Below, piece by piece: positions 19,597-29,145 of a stretch of 61,566 nt of DNA; positions within the stretch are counted from its first letter, which is position 1, and every line of letters starts with the position of its first letter. The stretch is from an uncultured Alphaproteobacteria bacterium (lineage in GTDB: Bacteria; Pseudomonadota; Alphaproteobacteria; HIMB59; GCA-002718135), in the NCBI GenBank assembly GCA_902514875.1, contig CABXSY010000006.1, forward strand, positions 1 through 61,566, written 5' to 3'. The notes below the pieces were generated by a model, which was not told the origin of the DNA, did not search any database, and was given only the letters and a program-made list of their open reading frames with translations. A program made the translations under genes and the position numbers.

Positions 19597-20912
19597 TTTA
19601 ATCGTTTAAAACCATTATGTGCAATAGGGCCTTCTAATAAATCCATAATATTTCTTCCATCCTCGCACTCTTTTATCGTTTGAAAAATAGGACGAATATT
19701 TTCAATGTAACCATCAATGATGTCTTTTGTGTGTGCAGTACAAACATAGACTGCAGTTGCAGCAAGATAACCTTTTTTAAGCATTTCTTGAGTAATAAAT
19801 GTTTTATAGGCCAATGCATTTTCACTTTTAAATGAAAATGTTGTCAGTGCCGCTAATCCACTAATAGTAATTGGAAGATCAAATTCTTTAGACAACTTCA
19901 TCCACTCACTATTTACGTATTCACCAATTTTTGTAATTTTTTCCCATGATTTTTCTTTATCCATAACTTTTAGTGTGGCAAGACCAGCACTAGATCCAAT
20001 TCGTTCAGTCCAAAAGGTGCTACTTATAAAAGATTTTTCTGCTGCTTGCATAACCTCTCTTTTACCAAGGACTGCAGTTACAGCATATCCATTTCCAAGA
20101 GCTTTTCCAAACATTGCGACGTCAGGCTCAACATCATAAAGCATATGTAAACCACCATAATTTTTTCTAAATCCTGATGTACATTCATCAAAAACTAAAA
20201 CAATATTATTATCATTTGCTAATTTTCTTACTCGTTGCAAAAAATTATTTTCTGGTTCTTTGTTTCGGTAAACTTCCATTTTGATAACACCAATATTTTT
20301 AGTTTTGACTAAGTTTTCTAGTTTATCAAAATTATTATACTCAAACGGATATACACTTCCTTTGAGATTTTGTGGTACACCATGAGGATCTAAACCTGGT
20401 AGCAGGTGACCATCTAACCCTTTTGAGTCAGATAAATTTGAAGCTAAATACCAATCATGCCAGCCATGATATCCGCAAAATGCTACATTATCTCTTCCAG
20501 ATGCAGCTCTTGAAAGACGAATAGCGACTGAATTAGCTTCACCTCCTGATCTTGCAAATCTAGCCATATCAGCCCATGGATGTAGCTCAACTAATCTTTC
20601 CGTGAGTTCAACTTCTTCTGGAGCATTAAGAGAGGACATATTACCATTTCCGACTGTTTCTTTGACAGCTTCATCGACTTCTGGATGACTATAGCCAAGT
20701 GAATTAGTTCCTGGCATCATTAAAGTATCTATATATTTATTTCCATCGAGATCCCATACTTCACAACCTCTTGTTTTAGTAAAATAAGCAGGCCAATGTT
20801 CAGGTAAAAACATTTCAGGTCTTTTTGATAAAAGCATATTACCACCAGCAACAATTTGCTTTGCTTTTGAATATAATTTTTGTCCTTTTCCCATTCTAAT
20901 TAACCTATGCAA
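19593..20912 (-). CDS. Class III aminotransferase (glutamate-1-semialdehyde aminomutase-like)
   Basis: SGGEANSVAIRLSRAASGRDNVAFCGYHGWHDW, VLVFDECTSGFRKNYGG, MFGKALGNGYAVTAVLGK. Confidence 0.87.
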   Translation of the reverse strand: MHRLIRMGKGQKLYSKAKQIVAGGNMLLSKRPEMFLPEHWPAYFTKTRGCEVWDLDGNKYIDTLMMPGTNSLGYSHPEVDEAVKETVGNGNMSSLNAPEEVELTERLVELHPWADMARFARSGGEANSVAIRLSRAASGRDNVAFCGYHGWHDWYLASNLSDSKGLDGHLLPGLDPHGVPQNLKGSVYPFEYNNFDKLENLVKTKNIGVIKMEVYRNKEPENNFLQRVRKLANDNNIVLVFDECTSGFRKNYGGLHMLYDVEPDVAMFGKALGNGYAVTAVLGKREVMQAAEKSFISSTFWTERIGSSAGLATLKVMDKEKSWEKITKIGEYVNSEWMKLSKEFDLPITISGLAALTTFSFKSENALAYKTFITQEMLKKGYLAATAVYVCTAHTKDIIDGYIENIRPIFQTIKECEDGRNIMDLLEGPIAHNGFKRLN

Positions 20913-20944
20913 TTTTCATTAAAAGCACAATCAGTTTCTTGTGT

Positions 20945-21826
20945 TTATAGCAAAACACCCATTTTTGCTGCTTTTACTCCAAGAGATGACTTTACTACTT
21001 TTACGTGAAACAATTTAGGTTCTTTTTTCAAATTTTTTTTTACGAGCTCTACATAACCTTGTGCCATTCCAATACTCCCACCAAGTATAATTATATCTAT
21101 ATCAAATATAGCTTTCAAATTTGCACACAGTTCTGAGACAGATTTGGCAGATAGATCGATTATTTCTTTTGCCCATTTTTTATTTTGTAGACTAAGCTTA
21201 AAAATTTCTTTAGCACTAATATTTTTATGACCTTTTTGTCTAGCAATTTTACTCATTGCTTTACCAGAAGCGATACTTTCAAAAGTTCCAATTCTACCAC
21301 TCCCACATTTTGTTTTTGCTAACGTTGAAGTTGTAAATCCTAAATGTCCTGCTAATCCATTTTCTGAGAGAAGAGGTATATTATTTAAAATTACACCAAC
21401 TCCTATACCACTTGAAATTGTAATATATCCCAAACGTTTGTATTTATAACCTTTTCCATAATTTGCTTCTCCTAAAGCTGCAGCAGTTGCATCATTTATT
21501 ATTGTAGCAGCTGTATTAAATTTTTTTTCTATAAGCTTTTTAAGAGGTATTTTGAAAGTTCCTAAATTTTCTTTATTTACTGGGTACCAATTTCCGTATT
21601 GGTCAACCCTACCTGTAATAGCAATACCTATTATTTTAGATTTAGATATGTTTAAGTTTTTAATATTTTTTTCAATTTGTTGAATGTAATTATTTGCTAT
21701 TTTATTTATTGAAGTTGGCTCAGTAATAGTTTTTTTAAACTTTCCTTTAATTATTTGAGATACTGATATCTTAGTTGCTCCAAAATCAATTGCGATACCT
21801 GATTTGTTAAATATTTTTTTATTCAT
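20945..21826 (-). CDS. nanK: ROK-family kinase, predicted N-acetylmannosamine kinase
   Basis: IAIDFGATKISVSQI, GIAITGRVD, NDATAAALGEANYGKGY, TISSGIGVGV, downstream of nanE. Confidence 0.82.
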   Translation of the reverse strand: MNKKIFNKSGIAIDFGATKISVSQIIKGKFKKTITEPTSINKIANNYIQQIEKNIKNLNISKSKIIGIAITGRVDQYGNWYPVNKENLGTFKIPLKKLIEKKFNTAATIINDATAAALGEANYGKGYKYKRLGYITISSGIGVGVILNNIPLLSENGLAGHLGFTTSTLAKTKCGSGRIGTFESIASGKAMSKIARQKGHKNISAKEIFKLSLQNKKWAKEIIDLSAKSVSELCANLKAIFDIDIIILGGSIGMAQGYVELVKKNLKKEPKLFHVKVVKSSLGVKAAKMGVLL

Positions 21827-21827
21827 T

Positions 21828-22502
21828 TTAATTTTTAATTTTTTTCACAAACCAACTCGTAATATTATCAATACGCGTAATAGCACTTCCAATTGTAACT
21901 GCATCTGCTCCTGCTTGTATAGCTTTCTTTGCAAGCTCTGGAGAGTTGTAACGCCCTTCAGCCATTACAAAGCAATTAAGTTTTTTAAATTCTTTAACTA
22001 ATTTTATATTTGGTTTATCCGTATCTTTCACTTTTTTACCAACATAGCCGGCAAGTGTTGTTCCAATGATATCCGCACCCTCTAAAACAGCATTTTTAGC
22101 ATCATCTAGATTTGAACAGTCTGCCATAGCTAAACGATTTGCTTTTTTAATTTTTAAAATAATTTCTTTTGTTGGAAAAGGTCTTTTCCTCTTTGTGGCA
22201 TCATAAGCTATTATATCTGCACCACTATTAATAATTTTATCAACATCCTTTAAGAGAGGCGTAATTCTAACTTTATAGTTATCTAAGTCATTTTTTATTA
22301 TGCCAATGATTGGTAAAGAAATATTTTTTTTGACTGCTCGTATATTTTTTTCTCCTTCAATTCGTACACCACCACAACCTCCTATAATTGCAGCTTTTGC
22401 CATTGAAACAACAATAGAAGTCTTGTCTTGAGGCCCACCCTCATTAGGTTGACATGATACAATAATTTTATTTTTTAATTTTTTTAAAATATTTTTTTTC
22501 AC
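21828..22502 (-). CDS. nanE: N-acylglucosamine-6-phosphate 2-epimerase
   Basis: AAIIGGCGGVRIEGEKNIRAVK, PIIGIIKND, ADIIAYDATKRKRP, VMAEGRYNSPELAKKAIQAGADAVTIGSAITR. Confidence 0.9.
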   Translation of the reverse strand: MKKNILKKLKNKIIVSCQPNEGGPQDKTSIVVSMAKAAIIGGCGGVRIEGEKNIRAVKKNISLPIIGIIKNDLDNYKVRITPLLKDVDKIINSGADIIAYDATKRKRPFPTKEIILKIKKANRLAMADCSNLDDAKNAVLEGADIIGTTLAGYVGKKVKDTDKPNIKLVKEFKKLNCFVMAEGRYNSPELAKKAIQAGADAVTIGSAITRIDNITSWFVKKIKN

Positions 22503-22510
22503 AAAGTTAA

Positions 22511-23440
22511 TTATATTGCTTTTAAAAATTTTATTTCTGAAAGATCATTTTCCGACATTAATTTTTTTAAATCATCTTTTATTCCCTTTTCTATCTCTGT
22601 ATTGACAATACTTGAAAAAGGTTTCCTTACATACCCTGAATCAATTCCCATCCAACTTAATCCCATTTTAATAAATGGATAACCTGATTTTTTTAAAGCA
22701 TATAAAATGATCATATTGACTTTATCTTGTAATTTTTTTGCCTCAACAACATTACCATTTTTCATATTTTCAAAAATTCCTACAAACATTTCTGGCATTA
22801 AATTATAAAATGATCCAATCATACCATCAGCACCTGATATCAGACCAGACACAGCCATTTCATCCATGCCAGAATAAATTTTAAAATATGCTCCTATTTC
22901 TTTTTTTATTTTCTCAAAATTAAAATGAGTTGCTGCCGTATATTTAACTCCTTTAATATTATCTATAGCGGCCAGTCTTTTTAACATATCAATGTCCATC
23001 AAATTTGCGTGACTAATGTTATATATAATAATTGGCAAATGTGAGGATTGAGCTATGTCACTATAATAGTTATAAATCTCTTCATTAGAAAAATTGTAAT
23101 AGAAAGGTGGCAATGCTGATAATGCATCGACTCCAGCATGAGTGGCATATTTTGCTAGATCAGTTGTAATTTTAGTTCCTATAGATCCAACATGTGCAAT
23201 AACAGGAACTCTTCCATTTACTTCCTCAACAATAATATCGAGCACTTCTTTTTTTTCTTCTGGTGACATTAAAAAAGTTTCACCTGTACTACCAGTTACG
23301 TACAAGCCATTTACATTTTCATCAATCAAATGATTTATTATTTTTCTTAAACCTTCCTTGTTAATAGTTTCATCTTTATTAATGGATGTGATCATAGCAG
23401 GCATAACACCATTCAGATCTTTTGGATCGTATTTAGTCAT
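22511..23440 (-). CDS. nanA: N-acetylneuraminate lyase
   Basis: NGLYVTGSTGETFLMSPEEK, IKGVKYTAATHFNFE, YSGMDEM, GADGMIGSFYNLMPE. Confidence 0.87.
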   Translation of the reverse strand: MTKYDPKDLNGVMPAMITSINKDETINKEGLRKIINHLIDENVNGLYVTGSTGETFLMSPEEKKEVLDIIVEEVNGRVPVIAHVGSIGTKITTDLAKYATHAGVDALSALPPFYYNFSNEEIYNYYSDIAQSSHLPIIIYNISHANLMDIDMLKRLAAIDNIKGVKYTAATHFNFEKIKKEIGAYFKIYSGMDEMAVSGLISGADGMIGSFYNLMPEMFVGIFENMKNGNVVEAKKLQDKVNMIILYALKKSGYPFIKMGLSWMGIDSGYVRKPFSSIVNTEIEKGIKDDLKKLMSENDLSEIKFLKAI

Positions 23441-24462
23441 TACTTACTTATTTCAGGTAAATCGATCAAATGGCAGGATGCATAATGTTCATTACCATTT
23501 GTAGAATATTTTTTTAATGTTGGAACTTCAGTTTTACAAATATCTTTTGCTTTAGGACAACGAGGATGAAAAGGACAACCCTTAGGTGGATTTACTGGAC
23601 TTGGTACATCTCCTTCTAAAACAATTCTCTTAGTTTTCTTATCAAGATCGGCAACTGGTATTGCTGATATTAAAGCTTCAGAGTAGGGGTGAAGAGTATT
23701 TTTATAAAGATCTTCAGAATCACAAAGTTCTACAATTCTTCCTAAATACATAACAGCAATTCTATCACATAAATATTCAGTCACACTTAGATCATGCGTA
23801 ATAAATAGATAAGTTAAATTATTATCTTTTTTTAGCTGCATTAATAATTGTAAAACTTGAGCCTGAATTGAAACATCTAATGCACTGACGGCCTCATCAC
23901 ATACAATCAATTCAGGATCTAAACATAAAGCTCTTACAATTCCAATTCGTTGTCTTTGACCTCCCGAAAACTCATGAGGATATCGATCCATATATTCTCT
24001 ACGCATATTTACTGCTTCTAATAGGTCACCTATTATTTTTCTTCTTTCTTCTTTTGAATTAACTCCAAATTTTTTTAAAGGATCTTGAAGAGATCCAAAA
24101 ATAGTAAAAGAAGGATTAAGAGAGGAATGTGGATCTTGAAAAACAATCTGAAGTTTTTTTCGAAAAGGATCCATATCTTTTTTTTCTAAAGATGTTAGTT
24201 CTGTTTCATCATTTTCTTTTGAAACATATGTTACTTTACCATTTGTTGGCTCAACCAATCTTAAGATTGCTTTACCAAGCGTAGTTTTACCACAACCACT
24301 TTCTCCGGCCAGACCTAACACTTCACCGCGATAAATATCTAAATCAACTCCGTCGACCGCCATTACATGTCCAACAGTTCGATTAAAGACGCCTGCTTTT
24401 ACGGGAAAGTAGACTTTAAAGTCGCGTAATTTAAGAATCTCTTTTTTCATTATACTTTTCAA
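23440..24462 (-). CDS. Oligopeptide-type ABC transporter ATPase (DppF/OppF-like)
   Basis: GESGCGKTTLGKAILRL, FSGGQRQRIGIVRAL, CDEAVSALDVSIQAQ, GCPFHPRCPKA. Confidence 0.93.
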   Translation of the reverse strand: MKSIMKKEILKLRDFKVYFPVKAGVFNRTVGHVMAVDGVDLDIYRGEVLGLAGESGCGKTTLGKAILRLVEPTNGKVTYVSKENDETELTSLEKKDMDPFRKKLQIVFQDPHSSLNPSFTIFGSLQDPLKKFGVNSKEERRKIIGDLLEAVNMRREYMDRYPHEFSGGQRQRIGIVRALCLDPELIVCDEAVSALDVSIQAQVLQLLMQLKKDNNLTYLFITHDLSVTEYLCDRIAVMYLGRIVELCDSEDLYKNTLHPYSEALISAIPVADLDKKTKRIVLEGDVPSPVNPPKGCPFHPRCPKAKDICKTEVPTLKKYSTNGNEHYASCHLIDLPEISK

Positions 24463-25459
24463 AAAATTGTTCGTACTTATGACATCTTATTTCATGAGTT
24501 TTATTTATTTGTATAATTTCAGGCATCACATCACAACTTTCTGTTTGCCAATTACAACGTGGTGCAAACTGGCATCCAATAGGCCTATTATATGGATCAG
24601 GTGTTGATCCTTTTATAGGATTTATATCTTGATTCTTTCCTCTACCAAGAACTGGAACAGATTCTAATAATGCTTTTGTGTAGGGGTGTGTAGGTCGTCT
24701 TAAAACATCATCAGCAGTACCTGCTTCGACAATATTTCCCATATACATAACGGCAACATTGTCCGCTAATTCAGCAACAACACCCATATCATGGGTAATG
24801 AGAATGATGGCCGTATCATTTTCCTCTTTAAGTTTTTCCATCAATTCAAATATTTGAGCTTGAATTGTAACATCTAGAGCTGTTGTAGGTTCATCGGCAA
24901 TTAATATTTTTGGATTACATGCCATCGCCATTGCAATCATAGCTCTTTGTCTCATCCCACCAGAATAACTATGCGGATATTCATCTACTCTTTTTTCAGG
25001 CAACGGAATCCCCATATCATTCAAAAGAGAAATACTTTTTTCTCTTATTTCTTTTCGATTAAGGCTAGTGTGATATTTTAAATTTTCACTTATTTGAAAA
25101 CCAACTGTATAAACTGGATTTAACGCAGTCATTGGATCTTGAAAAATCATTGCGATATCAGAACCTCTGATATTTCTCATTTCTTTTCCATTCTTTTCTA
25201 ACTTTTCAATATTGACGGTTTTATCATCCTTACGAAAAATAATTTCACCTTCTTCAATTCTTGATAAAGTTGGAAGAAGTTGCATAATAGTTGCTGCAGT
25301 CACACTTTTTCCGCATCCACTTTCTCCAACAATACAAAGTGTTTTACCTTTTTCAACATCAAAGGAAACACCGTTCACTGCTTTATTACATCTATTATTA
25401 GTGTAGAAGAATGTTTTGAGATTTTTAACTGATAAAGCTATATTATTTTTATCTGTCAT
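24431..25459 (-). CDS. Oligopeptide-type ABC transporter ATPase (DppD/OppD-like)
   Basis: GESGCGKSVTAATIMQLL, YSGGMRQRAMIAMAM, ADEPTTALDVTIQAQ, IGCQFAPRCNW. Confidence 0.93.
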   Translation of the reverse strand: MTDKNNIALSVKNLKTFFYTNNRCNKAVNGVSFDVEKGKTLCIVGESGCGKSVTAATIMQLLPTLSRIEEGEIIFRKDDKTVNIEKLEKNGKEMRNIRGSDIAMIFQDPMTALNPVYTVGFQISENLKYHTSLNRKEIREKSISLLNDMGIPLPEKRVDEYPHSYSGGMRQRAMIAMAMACNPKILIADEPTTALDVTIQAQIFELMEKLKEENDTAIILITHDMGVVAELADNVAVMYMGNIVEAGTADDVLRRPTHPYTKALLESVPVLGRGKNQDINPIKGSTPDPYNRPIGCQFAPRCNWQTESCDVMPEIIQINKTHEIRCHKYEQFFEKYNEKRDS

Positions 25460-25460
25460 A

Positions 25461-26375
25461 CTATCCTTGTTGCGATGGATCTGTTGAATCTCTCAGACCA
25501 TCTCCTATAAAGTTAACACAAAGTACAAATACTGAAATTACTATTCCAACCGGTCCCCACATCCACCAATAGTTTTGTAAAACTAAAATATCTTGAGCAA
25601 CATTGAGAATATTTCCCCATGTTGGAATATTTAAGGGGACTCCTAGTCCTAGGAAACTTAAACCAGCTTCTGTTAAAATAAACATAGCCGTCGAAAGAGT
25701 TATATTAACCATTATAGGACTTAAAGCATTTGGTAACATATGTTTGTAGCAAATGGTAAAGGTCGATAGCCCAAAACTTCTCAGAGCTTGAACATATTCT
25801 TCCTCACGTAATGATAACATTCGCGCTCTAGCAAGTCTATACATCCCTCCCCATCCTGTAAGAATAAATATTGCCATAAGATTAAATAAACTTTGACCCG
25901 TGATTGATACCAACAATAAAACTAATATTATTTGAGGGAACGACATAAATATTTCAGAAACCCTAAGAGCAATTACATCTATCCAGCCACCTTTATAACC
26001 TGCATAGCAACCAACAGCGATGCCAACTACTGCAGATAATATAGCGCTTCCTAAACCGATAAAAATTGAAACTCTTCCACCAAATAAAACTCTCGTAAAA
26101 ACATCACGCCCTGTACTATCTGTACCAAACCAATGATCAAAAGATGGCGCTTGCCTCATTGAGCGAAGATCAACACGCATAGGATCGTATGGTGACAGTA
26201 ATGGTGCAAATAAAGAGGCTAAAATAATTATAGTAAAAATAATTAGACCAACAACTGCTAGGCGGTTATTCAAAAATTTACTGACTATCCTGCTTCTTTT
26301 TTTGACAGAAAATGTTTTTTCTTCTTCACGTTTTCTTATTTGATCAAATTTTTTATCTAAAGATGTTTGTGCCAT
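25461..26375 (-). CDS. ABC transporter permease (DppC-like)
   Basis: NRLAVVGLIIFTIIILASLFAPLLSPYDP, HWFGTDSTGRDVFTRVLFGGRVS, FLGLGVPLNIPTWGNIL. Confidence 0.93.
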   Translation of the reverse strand: MAQTSLDKKFDQIRKREEEKTFSVKKRSRIVSKFLNNRLAVVGLIIFTIIILASLFAPLLSPYDPMRVDLRSMRQAPSFDHWFGTDSTGRDVFTRVLFGGRVSIFIGLGSAILSAVVGIAVGCYAGYKGGWIDVIALRVSEIFMSFPQIILVLLLVSITGQSLFNLMAIFILTGWGGMYRLARARMLSLREEEYVQALRSFGLSTFTICYKHMLPNALSPIMVNITLSTAMFILTEAGLSFLGLGVPLNIPTWGNILNVAQDILVLQNYWWMWGPVGIVISVFVLCVNFIGDGLRDSTDPSQQG

Positions 26376-27340
26376 TAGTTTTTACCCAATCTTACCCTTG
26401 GATCAATTAATGCTGTCAATACATCTATAACTAAGCTTGCTGTAAGAACTACAAATACATACATTAAAGATATTGTCATAACTAATGGATAATCTGATCC
26501 ACGAACAGATCGAATGAACATGCTACCAATTCCAGGCCATTGGTAAACCTGTTCTATAATAGTTGAACCACCAATAAGTAAAGGTAAACGAAAGCCAATT
26601 AAAACTACGACTGGTGTTAAAGCAACTCTAAATCCATGTAAGATATTTACTCTCCACTCTGGCATGCCTTTTGATCGAGCTGTTGTAATAAATTCTCTTG
26701 CAAGAACATCTAACATAGATGAACGTGCATAACGCATTGCTCCAGCGGTCATCATTAATGCTAATACTAAGGATGGGAGAACTATATTTGGAATTCTATC
26801 CCACACTGTTTCGTAATGTGGCATGAGTCTTCCTCCAACAGGAAGCCATTTTAATTCAATAGCAAATAATAGAATTGCAACTAACCCAAAGAAAAATTCT
26901 GGTATTGAAACTCCAGCCATTCCAGCAACTGTAAGAGAATTATCAGTTCCAGAACCTCTTTTAAGTGCGCTAATAACACCTAAAGAACAACCTAAAATGG
27001 TTGAGAAAAACAAAGCAACCAATGATAGTTCCAAAGTAGCGGGAACTGTTTTTGCCATTATCGTAGAAATAGCAACTCCACCAGCCATGGAGTAACCCAT
27101 GTCCCCTTGAACCATACTGGTTAACCAAATCCAATATCTTGTTATGAAACTTTGATTAAGGCCGTAAGCTTCACGCATTGCATCAAGTTGTTCAGCAGTT
27201 ATTGTTGAAGCAAGTTCCGGGCTAATCATATGTGATACAGCATCACCTGGAGATAATTCTAATCCTGAATAAACAAGAAAACTTATGACAAAAAGCATGG
27301 GAAAGAAAATAAACAAGCGTTGAGCAATGTAAGTTGTCAT
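26375..27340 (-). CDS. ABC transporter permease (DppB-like)
   Basis: YIAQRLFIFFPMLFVISFLVYSGLELSPGD, FITTARSKGMPEWRVNILHGFRVALTPVV. Confidence 0.93.
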   Translation of the reverse strand: MTTYIAQRLFIFFPMLFVISFLVYSGLELSPGDAVSHMISPELASTITAEQLDAMREAYGLNQSFITRYWIWLTSMVQGDMGYSMAGGVAISTIMAKTVPATLELSLVALFFSTILGCSLGVISALKRGSGTDNSLTVAGMAGVSIPEFFFGLVAILLFAIELKWLPVGGRLMPHYETVWDRIPNIVLPSLVLALMMTAGAMRYARSSMLDVLAREFITTARSKGMPEWRVNILHGFRVALTPVVVLIGFRLPLLIGGSTIIEQVYQWPGIGSMFIRSVRGSDYPLVMTISLMYVFVVLTASLVIDVLTALIDPRVRLGKN

Positions 27341-27365
27341 TATTACTTCCCGTTAATAAAAATAA

Positions 27366-27391
27366 AAAGCTGAGGCTAATGCCTCAGCTTT
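27366..27391 (-). promoter_or_regulatory. Strong hairpin (attenuator/terminator-like) between SBP and permease genes
   Basis: AAAGCTGAGGC-loop-GCCTCAGCTTT, 11-bp perfect stem followed on the minus strand by TTTTTATTTTTATT. Confidence 0.78.
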
Positions 27392-27405
27392 AATGATTAA
27401 TTTAA

Positions 27406-29013
27406 CTATGGTTTTGGATACTGCATAATCCACATCATACGAGTATAAGGGATATCAACAGCTTTAGTTCCCATGTTATCCATGCCATCTAATGCAGCAA
27501 CATCAGCTACGTTTTTAGTAAAGCCGTAGTCCATTTTTCCTGCAGCAGCATTTTTAATTAAGTTACCATCACCATCATAACTTGGGTAAGCAATGATATC
27601 AAAACCAGCTTTACCGCCATGATAGCCGTCAAAAGGTTCGAACTTCGCAAAGTCGTTCATTTTAACTTCAGTAATTTTGAATGCTCCAGATCCTATTGGC
27701 ATTTGCCAGAAATCACTTTGTTGGAATTTCAAAGGATCAACATCCCCTAATAAGTGCTTAGGTAAAATAGCAAATTGAGTGAAAGTAGTTAAGATGTTAG
27801 GATCAATTTTTGTTAATTCTAACGAAATAACTCTATCTTCAATATTGTATTTAATACCAGAAACATCATTAGTTGAGCCGTCTTTAAATGCATCAGCACC
27901 TTTGATTGATCCAACTGTGTTTCCAATTAGGGCGTGCATTTGAGGTGCTTTCATAGCAGTACGAATACTCCATGCCACATCCTCAACAGTTACATCGTTT
28001 CCATCATGGAAAGTAAGACCATCTTTAAGTTTAAATGATAAACTTAAACCATCAGAAGATAACTCATAGCTTTCACAAGCTGAACATCCAACTGGTTGTA
28101 ACGCACCATCAGCAACTAAAAGTCTATCGAATACAACTTTGTTGTGTATCCATAAACCTAGGTTGTACCAAGGTTGTTCAAAGAATTCAACTGGACCAGT
28201 GTTAGTTTGTAATGTACCACCACTTACGTTCCAATCAGTAATTCCCCAGTTATAGTTATACTGAGCGTTACCATATGATCCACCATTTCTATCAACTTTA
28301 TTACTCTCATAGATGAATAATTTTTGATAGTATAATGGACAAATGTTAACTTGCTCCATTTGATATTCTTGTATTTCAAAGAAAGCAGGTTTTAGGACTT
28401 CCGGATCTGCACTTGAATTAATATTTTCAATTAGTGCATCCATTTTTGGATCACCAGGTGTTTGTGGGTTAAGACCTGTTTTAAAAGTATTGTAATACTC
28501 TTGCATTGCAATTGCTGCACGAGCACCATAACCTAAGTCATAGTCAACAGCAGCTGGTCCATTCACACCATCATCAGGAACTGAATTAAGTTGCGCACCA
28601 ACATCACCTTGTAATAGACGGTAAGTCATTTTCACACCAACATCAGCAAAGTAAGCTTGAATTGCTGCCATGAAGTCAGCTGTTAGCTGATCACCATAGT
28701 AAAATACCATATCAAGTTCTCTATTTGAGTCCCAATTAGCTTCTGCTAACAGTTGACGAGCCTTTTCAGGATTGTAACTGTAATCAGGTAAATTTGGAGA
28801 CTTCATTGGACCGTTTGGTAATAAACTATCCGCCATTATGATTTGATCTTCAAATAATGTTTCACCGATTGTTTTCATGTCGATAGCCATACATAGAGCT
28901 TGTCTGACACGAGGATCGGATAATTGGTTACTATTTGTAGGTTGAGCAGATACTGATGAAATAAACATCAGATGAGCCAACACTGCAACTATAACCACAT
29001 ATAGTTTTTTCAT
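27406..29013 (-). CDS. Family-5 (Dpp/Sat-like) solute-binding protein with apparent circular permutation
   Basis: Start MKKLYVVIVAVLAHLMFISSVSA at 29013 with AGGAGG RBS. Family-5 C-terminal half (LSDPRVRQALCMAIDMKTI...PEKARQLLAEA) comes first, then the N-terminal half (GGTLQTNTGPVEFFEQPW...SYELSSDGLSLSFKLKDGLTFHDGNDVTVEDVAWSIR...ILPKHLLGD...GSGAFKI). Confidence 0.88.
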   Translation of the reverse strand: MKKLYVVIVAVLAHLMFISSVSAQPTNSNQLSDPRVRQALCMAIDMKTIGETLFEDQIIMADSLLPNGPMKSPNLPDYSYNPEKARQLLAEANWDSNRELDMVFYYGDQLTADFMAAIQAYFADVGVKMTYRLLQGDVGAQLNSVPDDGVNGPAAVDYDLGYGARAAIAMQEYYNTFKTGLNPQTPGDPKMDALIENINSSADPEVLKPAFFEIQEYQMEQVNICPLYYQKLFIYESNKVDRNGGSYGNAQYNYNWGITDWNVSGGTLQTNTGPVEFFEQPWYNLGLWIHNKVVFDRLLVADGALQPVGCSACESYELSSDGLSLSFKLKDGLTFHDGNDVTVEDVAWSIRTAMKAPQMHALIGNTVGSIKGADAFKDGSTNDVSGIKYNIEDRVISLELTKIDPNILTTFTQFAILPKHLLGDVDPLKFQQSDFWQMPIGSGAFKITEVKMNDFAKFEPFDGYHGGKAGFDIIAYPSYDGDGNLIKNAAAGKMDYGFTKNVADVAALDGMDNMGTKAVDIPYTRMMWIMQYPKP

Positions 29014-29145
29014 ATTTCCTCCTCTTGAGTAAAATATACTACTAGCTAGCATATAATTTCCATATAAACATAATGTTAACCTTTAAACAAGGCATAAAAT
29101 TACACAGATATAAAATGATTAACTTATTGAAATTATTAATAAAAA

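Noticed and set aside
25212-25406. Plus-strand ORF in the DppD-like gene (similarly 23142..23333, 26823..27095)
   Set aside because: Reverse-complement shadows of conserved genes.
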